DNA of 60,000 nucleotides from NCBI GenBank assembly GCA_009760855.2, contig WPIO01000009.1:5774001-5834000 (forward strand), in the 5' to 3' direction. This document shows positions 1-11,429 of the stretch, one piece after another. This DNA is from Cristatella mucedo (Eukaryota > Bryozoa > Phylactolaemata > Cristatellidae). The number at the start of each line of letters is the position of its first letter. Position 1 is the stretch's first letter. The position numbers and the translations under genes were made by a program. The notes below the pieces were generated by a model. The model saw only the letters and a program-made list of their open reading frames with translations. It did no database searches and was not told the origin of the DNA.

Positions 1-1622
1 TATGATATTTTGTCAGTTGCCTGCTTTCACAAACACATCCACTGGCTAATTAACTAGTCTCTTGCACAAAACTCGACACAAATGTGGTCTGGGTGCAAGC
101 CAGCTCTCGGCTGCGGCACGTTGTCCGGCCTGCGACTGCAGGTATTGCTGATAATAAAGGGCAAAGGCTAGCAGAACCAGAGCGGGATTTAATGGAGACG
201 CCGGGCTGCGCGGTCGTCTGCAGTTTCGCTGGGAGCTTGGGGAGGGAAGTTGCGTCGGCGGTTGAGCTGGGAGCCTGATGAAGAATTCGCGTTTTGCTAG
301 AGCCCAACACGGTGTTTGTGTCGGCACCAAATTCTCACTACTAAACTTAACAACTACTGATACACGTACAAGTAGCTTCAATGCACTCAGTAACGTAGGC
401 TGTAGCAGATCAGCATAGCAATCAATTCTGCCCATTCCTAAGTAATAATTTTAAGCGCTTATGGTATACCGTGGAGAGCTATTCAGACCGCCTGTAACCG
501 AGAGATTACCATCTGATTAAAAAGCCTGATCTACATAGCGGCATAAGAGCCAGCGCCATTATCATTCCGCATGCAATGAGCAATAGGGAATTGTACGCTG
601 GATTACTCGAACTCACAACGCGGGTCGGGAAATGAGAGCACCTTACCCTGGGCTAAGATACAGAGGCAAACCGTCGAGCACCCAGGGGAGGTAGCCACTC
701 TCCATGAAGATTCGGAAATAAAAGTGAACTAACATTTGCGAGCAAATGGTTTGCATACGAAATAAGCGTACGATAATGCTAGGCGCGATTCTTTGCAATC
801 ACAATTCAGGAATCCCTAATATGCTCTCGTAGCACACACAAACCCTGACGGCTTATGAGTCCTGCGTTTCACTGCAATTGACATTCCGTGTGAACCTAGG
901 ACAGCTACAGAGATTGAAAAGTAAAGTGAACGAGAGAAGGCTAGCAGACACAACAGCCTCGTTCCGTTTAGTAGCGGTAGAGCTTTAGCCGCTGTCACTC
1001 CACTTGCAGCAGGCTTTAAATAATTGCGTACGGTACGAAGCGAACCTAGTAACTGGGTTTTTAATACAAGCACTTTACCGCTGGGTTTAAACTCAGCGGA
1101 AACCTTAATTATATAGCAGAAGTAAAAGCATGACTCCAACACACGAGCTGGGTAGTGTAGGGCGAACACTTTACGGCTGGTCAGACCATAAAGAGATTTC
1201 GCAGGCGAGAAAGCTTGAGGATCAGAAGCAAGAAATTTTGAAATAATAGCTTCTTTTTCACCGACTGCCAGAAGTTCGCTAGCCCACCTGACGACATGCA
1301 AAGTTATATCAGACTGAAGCTGCACCGAACACTTTCCAGTGCATAGATATACCACAACAGATGTGGCCTGGCAATGTATACAAGTTTTTTGTTTGGCTCT
1401 CATAGTTTACGGTAGAATTCGATTCTACCTATAGGAGAGACGTGTATTTTTCTTGCACTCCGTTTGCATCGTATGCTTGTTGCGATGATCAATATGAAAG
1501 GACTAGTCGCTAGGTAGCTACTATTTCCGGTCAAGCTGCGCATGGCCGTTGCTGGCTCAGAGTGCATCCGTTTGGAGCCTCTCGCTTATTGATGGATTAT
1601 GGTCCAGTAGTGCAATTAAAAA

Positions 1623-1694
1623 ATGCGTGATATTGACCTCTGTTGTGGTGCGAGGAAACGCAATGCGGCCTTTATCGGCGCGGGAGGAGCTATT
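1623..1694 (+). CDS. Tetraspan gene exon 1 (residues 1-24)
   Basis: The exon starts at the ATG after an A-run and ends at a gtgagt donor in phase 0. It encodes the Cys-Cys/basic N-terminus and the first residues of membrane segment 1. Confidence 0.8.
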
Positions 1695-4600
1695 GTGAGT
1701 ATTGGCTAGCAAGTTACCTCTCTCATAAGGTTATACTATGTAGCCTGACCTACTTTGAATGTTGCCCAGCCTAGCAATGGGCCCGTTTTAATCGTACTAT
1801 TGAGCTTGCGTGTGGAACGCTGTCTCCTTTGCAGCAGTTCGCTTTTGTATGCCGCATTTTGCGCCCGTTGACCGTGTTAGTGGTTGAGCTTCACCTAACG
1901 TGCTCGTTCGCACCTGTTCTGGCAGGAGCTGGTAGCTCGCCCCATTGTTTCACGCGACGTTTGCCTCCGCCGTTGGTGCCTCTCACTTGCGCTCGCCTAC
2001 GTGCGTGCACACCAGATGCGTCTCCTGCGCCCGGTCTATGACTCATCTCCAACAGGCAGGCAAATTCGTGTTTCGAAACGAGCGTCTGAGACCCGGAGCT
2101 GTTTTGTAGGCTATGTCACTAGGCCTCATCTTGCTGGTGGCTATCCTGCTTATTGTCAGCTACAGGGAGACTGTCGATCCGGGTAAGTAGAACAGCCTCT
2201 AGTGTACATGGCTTGGTGCAAATTTCCCGATCGTTTCTATGCAGCTTTTCTGTGAGATTAACCTATGTGGCACGGTCGCACGTGATTGTATCAAACCACT
2301 TCTTGCCGACCTGCACTGGCTACCAGTCAAGCAATGGATCAACTTCAAGGTTTTGTCGCTCACTTTTAGGTCACTTCATTCTTTGGCTCCAGCCTGTCTC
2401 TCAGATCTACTCCCCCACCAGGCCAAGCATCGTACCACCCGCTTTTCGGAATCCAACAGTTTACCTCGTACAAACCTCAAATCCTTTAGAGACCGTGCAT
2501 TTAGTTCGTATGCTCCCAAAGCCTGGAACTCCCTCCCGACCGGCGTCAGAACATTCCCTGACTTAACCACATTTAAAAGGAACTTAAAAACACACATATT
2601 TAGGACAGCATTTAGTGGGTCCCTATGATTCGTCCTTGATGTGCATATTCGTGCTGACACTGTGCATGCTGCGACCAACCACACTTGCATGCTGACCCTG
2701 TGCATGTCACCCCTAACCATGTTATTCATGTTGTTTATCAAGCATGATATTACTTACCGTTCAATCGCGTTTCCCTTTGCAGCAAGTGCCTAGAAAGAGA
2801 TTGAGTTCTCTGAGGGCTCTTTATCAAGTGTATTATTATTGTTAGAGTTACTCGTGTGGCCCTTGCTAAATCGCTCCCCGAGAAGCTGCGCCCGACTTGT
2901 GCAGCTGCTGCTGCTGGAGCTTTTGGTGTGTTCGCTCGACGTGTGCAACGCTTTCGTTCGCACAGTTTTCGGTTCGACACAACCCGCCATCGTGGAAAGA
3001 AGCTCGTGGCAGTCTGTAAACTATCGCGTTGGTTAGGTTTTCTTTTGGCATAGCTACCCGATTAGAGACTTGATGCCTGATAGTGCCTCAGGTCCTCAAT
3101 AGGTACTCGACTGATCGTACCGGTGAACGATCTCTAGATGTTGCAATCTAAGGATGGCAAGATGGGCCTACTCTCGTGTTGCAAATGCTCAGTGCACTCG
3201 TAGGGCAAATGTCTTTCGGGCTCTTGAGACTCGCTTCAGGATGAGACCTGTTCAGACAAGCTGCACGGATCTACGTGATCGTAATTGCTTGGTGAGCGGC
3301 CTGCCAAAAAAGCTAAGGACACCCAACCTGACAAATACAACCTATGCATATCGTCCCACACTTTCTACCCCATGGGAAGATTAACTACCTTTAGACTAAG
3401 GCCAGTTTGATGGATGTCAGTAGCTGGTGCTCTTGTTTGGCATGTCTAATATTGCTGGAACAGCCTGAATTTTTGCTACCTGAAGACTTGAGTCAGAAGA
3501 ACGGGTGGTACGGTGCCTTGCGTGATTGGCCAGTAGTTCTGACAGGTAGGCTGGAGCTAAGAAATGAAGGGGACGTAAAAGTGACTGAAAAAACCTTGAA
3601 GTCGATGGATTCGCTTCTTGATAGGTAGTCAGTGCAAGTCGCTGAGAAGTGATGCAATGTGGAACCGTCGACGCTCATGACAGACAAACCTGGCTGCTGA
3701 GTTTTGCACCAACTGCTAAAGCCCCTTATTGTTCAGGCCGTGAGAAACTGCAGCAGTGAGTTTCAGAAGTTGCATAAGTAGAGATGGAATTTTGTAAATG
3801 CATGGACCAACCTGGATGCAGTATCCCTTTCTAAGCAGGCCCAACTGTTGGCAATGCTCCGGTAGCTGAAAGTCGGCAGGCTTGACGGTGGGTCTGAATA
3901 GCCTCTGTTGTTGTTTCCAGACAGATGCCTCTCTGGGGCTCCGGAGTCGTTAAATCTCAGTGATGATTGGACGATTGGACTTGATGCCGGATGTCATGGT
4001 TTTTAGTCTTGCATCAGGCAATTATTTTGCCTGCTGCAAGCTTTCTAAATGCTGCTATGGCTATTCTGTCACTATATGAAGGCTAGTAAGAATTTGAACT
4101 AAGTATTTGCAAACACCAGTCTTCTCCAAATGTCCGGCTAAGTTGAGAATAGCGATTCGTGAGATGTGATACGACCCACCTGAGCTCCGAGCCTTTTATC
4201 AACTTCACCTCAGTGACTCTCAATGGGATTCAGGTCTGAAGATTGACCTGGCCACTCCGTCAGGTTAGCATAATGGCCCTAAACTAAAGCCAACAGTGTT
4301 GCAGAAAAAATATTGGAACACCTTTAGCCGCATGCTTAGGCTCATTGCACTCTTTGAAAGGAAAATTATCTCCACGAAGGCTCGTTGTGCTAGGTACTGC
4401 AATGCTTTGAAGTAGTTCTAAATAAACATCTTGTGTCGTGAGGCAAGATATCAGCTTCAGAAGCGGTGGCAGACCATTACCTCTTTGCCCCCAAATTTCT
4501 TATAGTTTCAGTCTACAGATGGCAATTATCTTTGAAACCTTCGATGGAGCAATGCCGAAATACTGTATGCTACTACATGTTTAGGTGAATGTGTTCTCAT

Positions 4601-7600
4601 CGACGAGTTTGATTTTGCTCACCCTTGTGGGCCCAGTGTGCTCTTACCCAAGCCCACGCACGCCAAGCGATGAAGCCACTTGATGCTTGACGAGCACACG
4701 CGGCTTTTTTTTTGCGTTTGGAGCACACCTACTTTCTTCATGTAGTCGAGGCCTGATTGTGATATAGTGATATAAGGCAGCCGGGTTTCTTGGCATTACT
4801 GATGATGCCGGTCGTGCCCACCTTCTGTAGGTTCCGTACCTCACCGATGTCTCGCCAATGTGAAGTTGATAGCAATCGCAGGTTACCAAGTCTCGTTTGG
4901 CGCATAGTCCACATTTGGCCTTTTTTAAAGGCAGTCAATCAGACAGTCTTAGGCATGTCGGTTGGCGATAGCGTGAGGCTAGGCTAATGACCGTAGCTGC
5001 TGCACTGCTGTTTTCATACTACTGCACATGTTTAAGTACCTCTGAAAGGGGCAATTTAATCGTTGTCTCGAGCACTCTCGGCACTTTAGTATTGTGGAGT
5101 ATGCCATTTTTAAACCTTTTTTTATGGTTGAAGATCTTGTTGTTTTTTTCTGTTGCAAACATTGTGTAATGTAATGTATCTCAGTCTGTAACTACACAGA
5201 GCCTTAAAAACTATGTGCACACTCGCAGCGTAAGCGGCTTTCGGTACGCATTCGGTAGCCAACAGACTTCGTCTCACGCAAACACTAGTTTATGAAAATG
5301 CTATCGTGAAAGACATTAGGTTATTTAAAATGCCCTCACGAAAGGCATTGCAGTATTTTATAGTCGTGCATTCGTTTTTGTGCTTTGGTCGCTCTGTTCG
5401 TGAGCGAATTCCTACTCCTCATAAACAAGGGGTCGCCCAGACATTTGCACTGGGGTGTATGAACAGTGGCCGTGGAGCAGCCGTACAGAGATGCATGATA
5501 GCCCAGGAGATAAGGTGCTTGCTCTTCACGACCGAGGTCGTGGGCTCGAATCCTCCAGTGAACGATCATTTATTGCCAACTGCAAGCAGCGGTGATATCC
5601 ATGAAGGCATATCTACCACTATACAAATGAGGCTGTTAAATCAGCTAATATTGTGTTACGATTGATGGAGCATTGTTTTTTGCCTTATTTCTCGTCATAT
5701 TGGCCGATAAACACAGCATGGTCCAAACTGTAAGCAAAGAAGACAGCAATAACTCTATGATGCCTGGTGCATGTTAAGCCTGGCCTTAAAGAATGTTAGC
5801 GCTTTTTATGTTACTCGTGTTGCCTACAGTAGTCCCTATGCAGTGGTTTGGCAGATCGAGTCTTAAACGTGCTAGGTGATGCTTGCACAGCAGCAGACTG
5901 TGGTGACAATTGCTCCCTGTTACCGTGTTGTGTTTCACAGGTCTCCTGCAACAGCCTGCTGCTGCTGTTGTGGGGGGGGGTCCGGCTATACCTACACACA
6001 CATATCTTTTTTCCGGTTGATCCTTAGCTAAGGATGCTAGTAGGAGCTCACAGGATTAATGTCTGACCGGAAGCCTTCTTGTTTTTTGGAGTAGGGGGTT
6101 ACATTGGTGCTAAGAGGAGAGATGGCCAGTTTTTGTGGAAAGATGGCAACCATTTCACTACCGTTGACCAATCGCTAGTCACTCAGAGGGACGAGGTAAT
6201 TTTTGACAGTGCCCGGTAGTTGCCTGGTCTGAGCAACCAGCGCACCCTTCACAAGCGTCAGGTGACTGACGGCAGCAGCAGCAGTCAGCCATAAGTGGCT
6301 TGCCTCTTGCACAGATTTTGTGTGGCTTTTATAGCTTTAATGGTTTTGCTATACGTGCCATCAAACATCATGGAGCCGTATTTCCTGCAGTCATGGACAT
6401 GTAAAGCAAAACCTGCCTGACCAAAATAATTGTGGTGCTGAGCTAAACAAGCAGAACTGAACCTAATTTCAAATTTCACTTTGATAAGCAGATTAATTAT
6501 CAAGTTATGTAACATTCAAGGTGTAAAGCCACACTGAAAATGAAGCACTTTAAAAGTCACAAGCATGCACCTCAACAAGCTTCATGCATGTAGCTTGATC
6601 TACCAAGATTCAACAAGTTGATTGCAAAACCCATATGCTGAGATCGGCAAGTTTTGTTATTTGTAGATGTTTTGCTTCCGATTTACATACAGGTTAGACA
6701 TGGTTTGCATAATCACCTTTCTTTTACGTTGAAGTCGTCAGAACTTTCCCATTTCTAACACATTTGTCTTTTGAAATTTAAACAAATATTGGATTGTTGG
6801 ACCATTTTTAAAAGTATTTTCTTTTGACTTTCCCTCTTAAGCAGCTTATCGACTCGAAGGTTGTGTCACTCACTTTAAGGTCACTTCATTCTCTTCCACT
6901 AGCCTACCTATCCGAATTACTTCCGAATCAGGCTTTACATCATACCACCGGCTCTTTTGACTCAGGTCGTTTTGGTGAGCCTCTAACCAACCTCTAATCC
7001 TCTGTAGACTATGTCTTCTGGTCGTGTGCTCCCAAAGCCTGAAACTTTTGTCCGACTAACATCACGACATCCTCTGAATTGACGATATTGAAAAAGCATG
7101 TAAAATGTACCTGTTCCTCACAGCATTTGCTGGGTCCATGTGAATTGTACTTATGTATGACATGCATACTGAGGCTGTGCATGTCATCACTAATCAATTG
7201 ACGGGCTTGCTTTCCTGCATAAGAAAAGTTCCCAGGAGATTTAGTTCTCCAGGCGCTATGCAAATGTCTTATTACTGTTATGTAAGTGACGGCTCATTTG
7301 GTAATGCAATGTTTATCTATGTGCAACCACTGCCTTAGCCTGCTTGTGATTGGGGTATCTAACTATACCTTGTCAAGAGATGCACAAATCAAAGTTTGGC
7401 ATGAAAAAAGCTTGCTGCAGCTCTTCTGGTCCAACAGTTGCCCCGCAGAAGCTGGCTGCCGGTGCTGAGTTACCTCAGCAAGTTGCTGGAAGCTGCTGTC
7501 GAGCACAGCACGAACGTACGCCATGCATCCGGTACAGGTGCACGCTGGGAACGCTTGGCATTTTAGACAGCCGCCGTGCCCTCGGAAGCCTCTACTCGGC

Positions 7601-9897
7601 GTCTCTCGTCGTATTTGGCAGCTGGAGCTTGCTAACCTTCGTACTGCTCGGAGGAATACGAATAGTAAGGAAGACGCAGTCGCTCGCAGTTGCTCGGCCG
7701 CCCTCCCTCCCAGCCGAGCTTGCCGTGCGTCCATCGCGGGATGCTGTTACCTGAGAGTCTGATTTTCAAGAGTCAAGTTTCTAATGCGACAAAGACGCTT
7801 TGTCTTTGTAGGAGAACAAGCGAGCGCTGCTGATATGGATATTCTACAGTGGCCTCCTGCCCGTGCTGTTCGTCATCGATCTGGCTTATTTGTTGGCCAC
7901 CGGGCGTTCCGGTGGAGGAGGTAAAAACCTTTAAAAGAAATCGAGCAACTTGTTCGCCCGTCGGCCGATCTGCTTGCACTCGAAGTGGCTGCTTGGATGC
8001 ACAATCTTAGTCCGTGCCTAGTACCCTCTGTCATCGATTCCCAGTGCGCTACTTTGCAAAGGCTGCGTGCGTTTGCTGTAGAGATCGTCTATCTGGTCGT
8101 TTTTGGAGTGTGCATCGCCGTGCTGGTAAGCCTCTTGTAGCCGTTGCCTCGCTAGCGGTAGACTCGTGTCATTTCCTCTGTCGAGGCTGTGCAAGCTGTC
8201 GGCCGAGTATACTTATCGATACTCCTTGGTAGGCACTAATAGGATGGGCAATATACCGATACTATCTTGAGGTCGTTCAACGAGACAAAAATCCGGAAGA
8301 ACGGGTGAGCATGATCCTGTCGCCTTTTTGTGATCTTATTGTTAGCACTCACTAGCTCCTTGCCATGATCACGAGCAGCGAGGGAGCCGTTTACATGCTG
8401 CTCCATTGCCAAGTAGGAAAAAAGACGGCATGCTCCTGGACGTAAGCTAGCAGTAACTCTAACCGATGACTTATGCGTTTGATTATTGATCAATGCCATC
8501 ACTGACCTCTAAAAACTAGACTCCCTGGTTAGCGCACGAAGACGAGTATTTAAAGCTGTTAGCAATGCTCAAAGTATAACCGAAATATGCATCTGAGCAA
8601 AGGCTGGTGGATAAGGAGTCAGTCATTTTGGCAGGATATTCACACTTATGGGTATCAGTAGTGCTCTGCCTTGCCAGGCAGGTTATTGGGCTGCTCGGCA
8701 AATCCTATCTTACCCGAGGCAGAAGGCTCTGCTAAACAAGCAATCGCATGAGATTGCCTGCTTCTTGACACTCTAGAGAACACGGCATTGCATTGTGTCT
8801 CGGCAACTCGACTGCTTTCAGTGTATTCTTAGTCATTAGTTATGTGTAATGTTGGTGACAGCTAAGAGCCAGCATCGTGTTTGCTGTGCGTGAGTTTGCG
8901 AATCACATTATTACTCTTGCAAGTGAGCCAGTTAAATTAGCCACCCTGGGCGATGCTGATTAGCATTGTCCGTAACTTACAGGCAGCCTGTTTGCCAGAA
9001 ACGTATGCAGATCGAACGACATGTGTTCATGCTCGGCATTAGTCATTAAATTCCCCTCTTGGTATTGTTTCCCGTGCTCAGACCTACCTAGACCTAATTC
9101 ACGGCTGCACGTAATTTTGATACACCGTGTAGAATCTGATTTGTGAAGTATCTGTTGTGTGTGTACAATCTGATGACCCATTTAAGAGTAGGTGCCGACG
9201 TGACAGTTCATCACTACTTAATGTGTTTGCTCGTCATGACACACCGATATCTGGTTACACGAGCCTCCCTTTGTGCAACATACACTATACTACACCGCCC
9301 TCTGGCTGATTCATTGGCTATGCCACATTTTTCAATGTGCAAATGTTTTGTTAGCCCGTTGGCATCCGGTGAGTTCTGACTTGTGATACTTACTGCAGGA
9401 AAATGAGCTTACCTTTGCTGCCCCGTACGCCATTAATCCTTCACCATCTGGAGCACCAAACTCCGGCTATGCTGCTTCGGAAAATAGCATTCATCGCAGC
9501 AGCCGACCTGCATCGGAAGCAGACCAGTGGAAGGGACGATCTGGCGGCCGACAGTCACGTTCCGATGCAGCCTATGGCGTTGACAGCAAGGGGTTGAGGT
9601 AAAATAAACCCTTCCATTGCTCTCTATCTGTATGCAGAGTATGGCTGGTGAGATTTCGCCTAGCTTTACGTGCGAGTGATACGGAATGCTTGCAAACTGG
9701 CATATTTTGGCTCGTTGGCCAGGCCTGTTTCCCGGGACAACTCGGCAGAACGTGAAGGTGGTACCACGTACTATCGCTACCAATACTCAGCCGAGAAATA
9801 CCGTGAGAGACACCACTCAGGAAGCCAAGGCAGCCTCACTGCTTCACGCCAGGGACTCGATCGTATGCCCGCAGCTGGTGTGGACAGTACGGTTTAG
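1623..9897 (+). CDS. Four-transmembrane-segment protein, eight exons, 280 aa
   Basis: Coding exons are 1623-1694, 2110-2182, 7567-7664, 7812-7920, 8082-8125, 8233-8304, 9399-9598 and 9723-9897 (843 nt, 280 codons plus TAG). Every junction is GT-AG and all phases agree (0,1,0,1,0,0,2). An in-frame TAA lies 6 nt before the ATG, which fixes the start. A short Cys-Cys/basic N-terminus (LCCGARKR) comes first. Hydrophobic segments follow at about residues 15-40, 57-79, 86-110 and 119-141, then a polar Ser/Arg/Tyr-rich tail of about 140 residues, presumably cytoplasmic. The topology resembles small tetraspan families such as MARVEL, LAPTM or insect DUF4728 proteins, but I see no diagnostic motif and assign no function. 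The model is strong because eight independent exons join without a frame error; membrane location is inferred. It converges with B4GALT copy A, with about 4.6 kb of repeats between them. Confidence 0.85.
2110..2182 (+). CDS. Tetraspan gene exon 2 (residues 25-48)
   Basis: The acceptor is ttttgtag and the donor gtaagt, phase 0 in and 1 out. It encodes most of membrane segment 1 (MSLGLILLVAILLIV) followed by a polar loop. The 5.4-kb intron after it holds LINE-A, Tc1-like and SINE-1 remnants. Confidence 0.85.
2265..2841 (+). mobile_element. LINE-A 3' fragment
   Basis: The plus strand encodes the C-terminal block of a CR1/L2-like non-LTR reverse transcriptase ([35 protein letters not shown]). 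A 3' UTR follows and ends in GATTGAGTTCTCTGAGGG and a short ATT tail. It is 5'-truncated and lies in intron 2 of the tetraspan gene. Confidence 0.8.
3400..3900 (-). mobile_element. LINE-A fragment, degraded
   Basis: The minus strand keeps IDFKVFSVTFTSPSF and the upstream stretch matching [14 protein letters not shown] in better copies, with stops and indels. Confidence 0.6.
4150..4960 (-). mobile_element. Tc1/mariner-like transposon remnant
   Basis: Reverse-strand text at about 4225-4400 matches the familiar Tc1 transposase stretch around the proline-rich SPDLNP segment and the GCTTAGG-TCATTG block. Nearer 4800-4930 a minus frame resembles the helix-turn-helix linker (GTTGIISNAKKPG). The frame is broken many times. 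The assignment rests on remembered family text, not on a search. Confidence 0.5.
5165..5295 (-). mobile_element. LINE-B 3' end
   Basis: Reverse complement of the segment that ends the LINE-B copy at 29190-29320: GAGACGAAGTCTGTTGG, the GCGTACCGAAAGCCG-like stretch and the terminal GGAGTTACAGAC-like box. Confidence 0.6.
5466..5655 (+). mobile_element. SINE-1, tRNA-derived
   Basis: A tRNA-like head with B-box GGGCTCGAATCC is followed by the conserved body TGCAAGCAGCGGTGAT, then CTATACAAATGAGGCTG and TTAAATCAGCTAA. Same order as the other SINE-1 copies. Confidence 0.7.
6565..6850 (+). repeat. Repeat R, copy 1
   Basis: Shares an extended match with 15750-16045 in the same orientation (CTCAACAAGCT, CCAAGATTCAA, TTGCTTCCG, GTTAGACATGGTTTGCA, AAGTCGTCAGAACTTT). 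A LINE-A remnant follows directly. Class unknown. Confidence 0.6.
6840..7290 (+). mobile_element. LINE-A fragment, degraded
   Basis: Matches TCACTTTAAGGTCACTTCATTCT and later LINE-A coding and 3' UTR text, with many substitutions. It ends near ATGCAAATGTCTTATTA. Confidence 0.6.
7567..7664 (+). CDS. Tetraspan gene exon 3 (residues 49-81)
   Basis: The acceptor is cattttag and the donor gtaagg. The first two bases complete an Asp codon begun in exon 2. It encodes membrane segment 2 (LYSASLVVFGSWSLLTFVL). Confidence 0.85.
7812..7920 (+). CDS. Tetraspan gene exon 4 (residues 82-117)
   Basis: The acceptor is tctttgtag and the donor gtaaaa, phase 0 in and 1 out. It encodes membrane segment 3 (ALLIWIFYSGLLPVLFVI) and a Gly-rich loop. 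Confidence 0.87.
8082..8125 (+). CDS. Tetraspan gene exon 5, 44-nt microexon (residues 118-132)
   Basis: The acceptor is tttgctgtag and the donor gtaagc. Only 44 nt long, it completes a Glu codon and encodes IVYLVVFGVCIAVL, the first half of membrane segment 4. Flanking introns are 161 and 107 nt. Confidence 0.8.
8233..8304 (+). CDS. Tetraspan gene exon 6 (residues 133-156)
   Basis: The acceptor is cttggtag and the donor gtgagc, phase 0 on both sides. It finishes membrane segment 4 (ALIGWAIYRYY) and opens the charged tail. A second AG 9 nt inside gives a polar reading that would break the membrane segment, so the first AG is preferred. Confidence 0.8.
9399..9598 (+). CDS. Tetraspan gene exon 7 (residues 157-222)
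   Basis: The acceptor is cttactgcag and the donor gtaaaa, phase 0 in and 2 out. It encodes a low-complexity polar tail rich in Ser, Ala, Gly and Arg, of the kind that could carry phosphorylation sites. Confidence 0.82.
9723..9897 (+). CDS. Tetraspan gene exon 8, C-terminus and stop
   Basis: The acceptor is cgttggccag. One base completes an Arg codon, then 57 residues rich in Tyr, Arg, His and Ser (YYRYQYSAEKYRERHH) precede TAG. Confidence 0.8.
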
Positions 9898-10363
9898 GTA
9901 CCCGAATCAGAATCATCTCAAGCACATAAAAACGGAGGCCACTAATGAATAGGCTGCCGTCGGTGCCAAGCAAGCGACCGAAAGTGGCCTTTTTTATTTC
10001 AATCCGAAGTATCTGATAGAAATCAGAACATTATTGCGATACCCTTCTTGTACTCGCACCGAGCGATGTAGCTGGCTGTATAGACTGCAAATGATAACAG
10101 AAATCTACTCGAGTGCTGATTATCAGGATGGTGCCATGGCGAACAGTTGATTGACAAGCAGATTTTTACATTCCATATTGCTGAAAGCAGTTATCACCGT
10201 TGAGCTTCTGACAGCTACTTAAAAGTGTTCTTATGCACTACCCTTGTACAAATGTATTTACTCAATAGTCGCTCACAGTTCATTCCAGCCGTTATGGGTA
10301 CTTTTTAATATTCTATGCACATTACTTATAGATGGCTGTACAATTTCCTACTGCTCGTTTCTA

Positions 10364-10369
10364 AATAAA
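10364..10369 (+). promoter_or_regulatory. Candidate poly(A) signal of the tetraspan gene
   Basis: AATAAA lies 467 nt after the stop codon in an AT-rich stretch. It is the first canonical hexamer I noticed downstream of the stop. Confidence 0.4.
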
Positions 10370-10949
10370 ACTGCATGTTAGACATTATATTGAAGTTTCC
10401 ATAGCTCTTTGCTGTGTCGTAGCTATGCATTCTCATGCTGCTGGTGGCTTTAATTTACATGGCCTAAAGGATTACGGAAAATGTGATAACCTGTATTTAT
10501 TTTGTTGACCGTCTTGAAGTTATGCCTTTGAGTGATCTGGTTAGATGCTTGCGAATTACAAGTCGTGTCCAGTTTAGCTGACTTTAAACTTTCTGAATAG
10601 GATAGTGCAGCAGCTGAGAACGAGCAACCAGTGGGTCTGGTTGTCCTCGTTAGTTGATGTGGTCTGAGGCAAAGTTCAACACAAAGAATTAATATATTAG
10701 CAGTATTGCTTCAAACCTATGCAGCTTTGTCTTATCCAATATTTTGGAACGGCCGCAGCTAGTTACTAGGAGGCTGTGCTATGGCAAGAGAGCTCTGAGC
10801 AGGCATGTACTTGTACCTCGGTACTAATGTAAGTAAGGCCTGCACTTGTAGTGCAGTCATACACATTGTAGTTTCACAGTAAATTTTCACAGTAAAGCTT
10901 GTGGCGCCTTTTTAATGCCAGATGTAATGAAAGAAAGAAAAAAGATACT

Positions 10950-11115
10950 AGCTGATTTAAGAGCCTCTTTGTGTAGCGACAGACGAGACTTAAAGGCTAT
11001 CACCACTATCACCAGGTAATAAAGGATCACCCACGGTAGGATTCGAACCCACGATCTCGGGACCTAGGTGATGAGCAATCACATTACCTAGTGTGTCATC
11101 ACGGCTCCGAACTCG
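10950..11115 (-). mobile_element. SINE-1, reverse orientation
   Basis: Begins with the reverse complement of the SINE 3' body (TGATTTAAGAGCCTCTTTG, GCGACAGACGAG) and ends with a reverse-complement B-box (GGATTCGAACCCACGA) and head. Confidence 0.75.
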
Positions 11116-11429
11116 GTTATGTTCATGCATTTTTTATATCGAAAATCAAAATGTATCCAAGAAAACTGAATCCTCGCGGTAATTAAATTTGACAACGCCG
11201 AAAACAGTAGAGAGGAAACGACATCTGACAGCTATGTTTTGTGGGTACTGAGAGCTCTCTTGACCATACTCGACTTAAGAAAATTCGACTTCCGACAGGT
11301 TTTCCGGTCCCTATCTTTCATTTGTCGGGGCAGACTGTAATAGCCCGAGCACTTCGTTCGGGAAGGCCAATTAAGGCTAGTTAAGTTTAACAACCGTGCC
11401 TATTCGCATTAGACGTAGGTGAGACTCAA

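Noticed and set aside
7350-7754. A single 134-codon gene on the plus strand
   Set aside because: Only 7567-7664 of it fits the tetraspan model. The remainder has splice signals at both edges and a poorer continuation.
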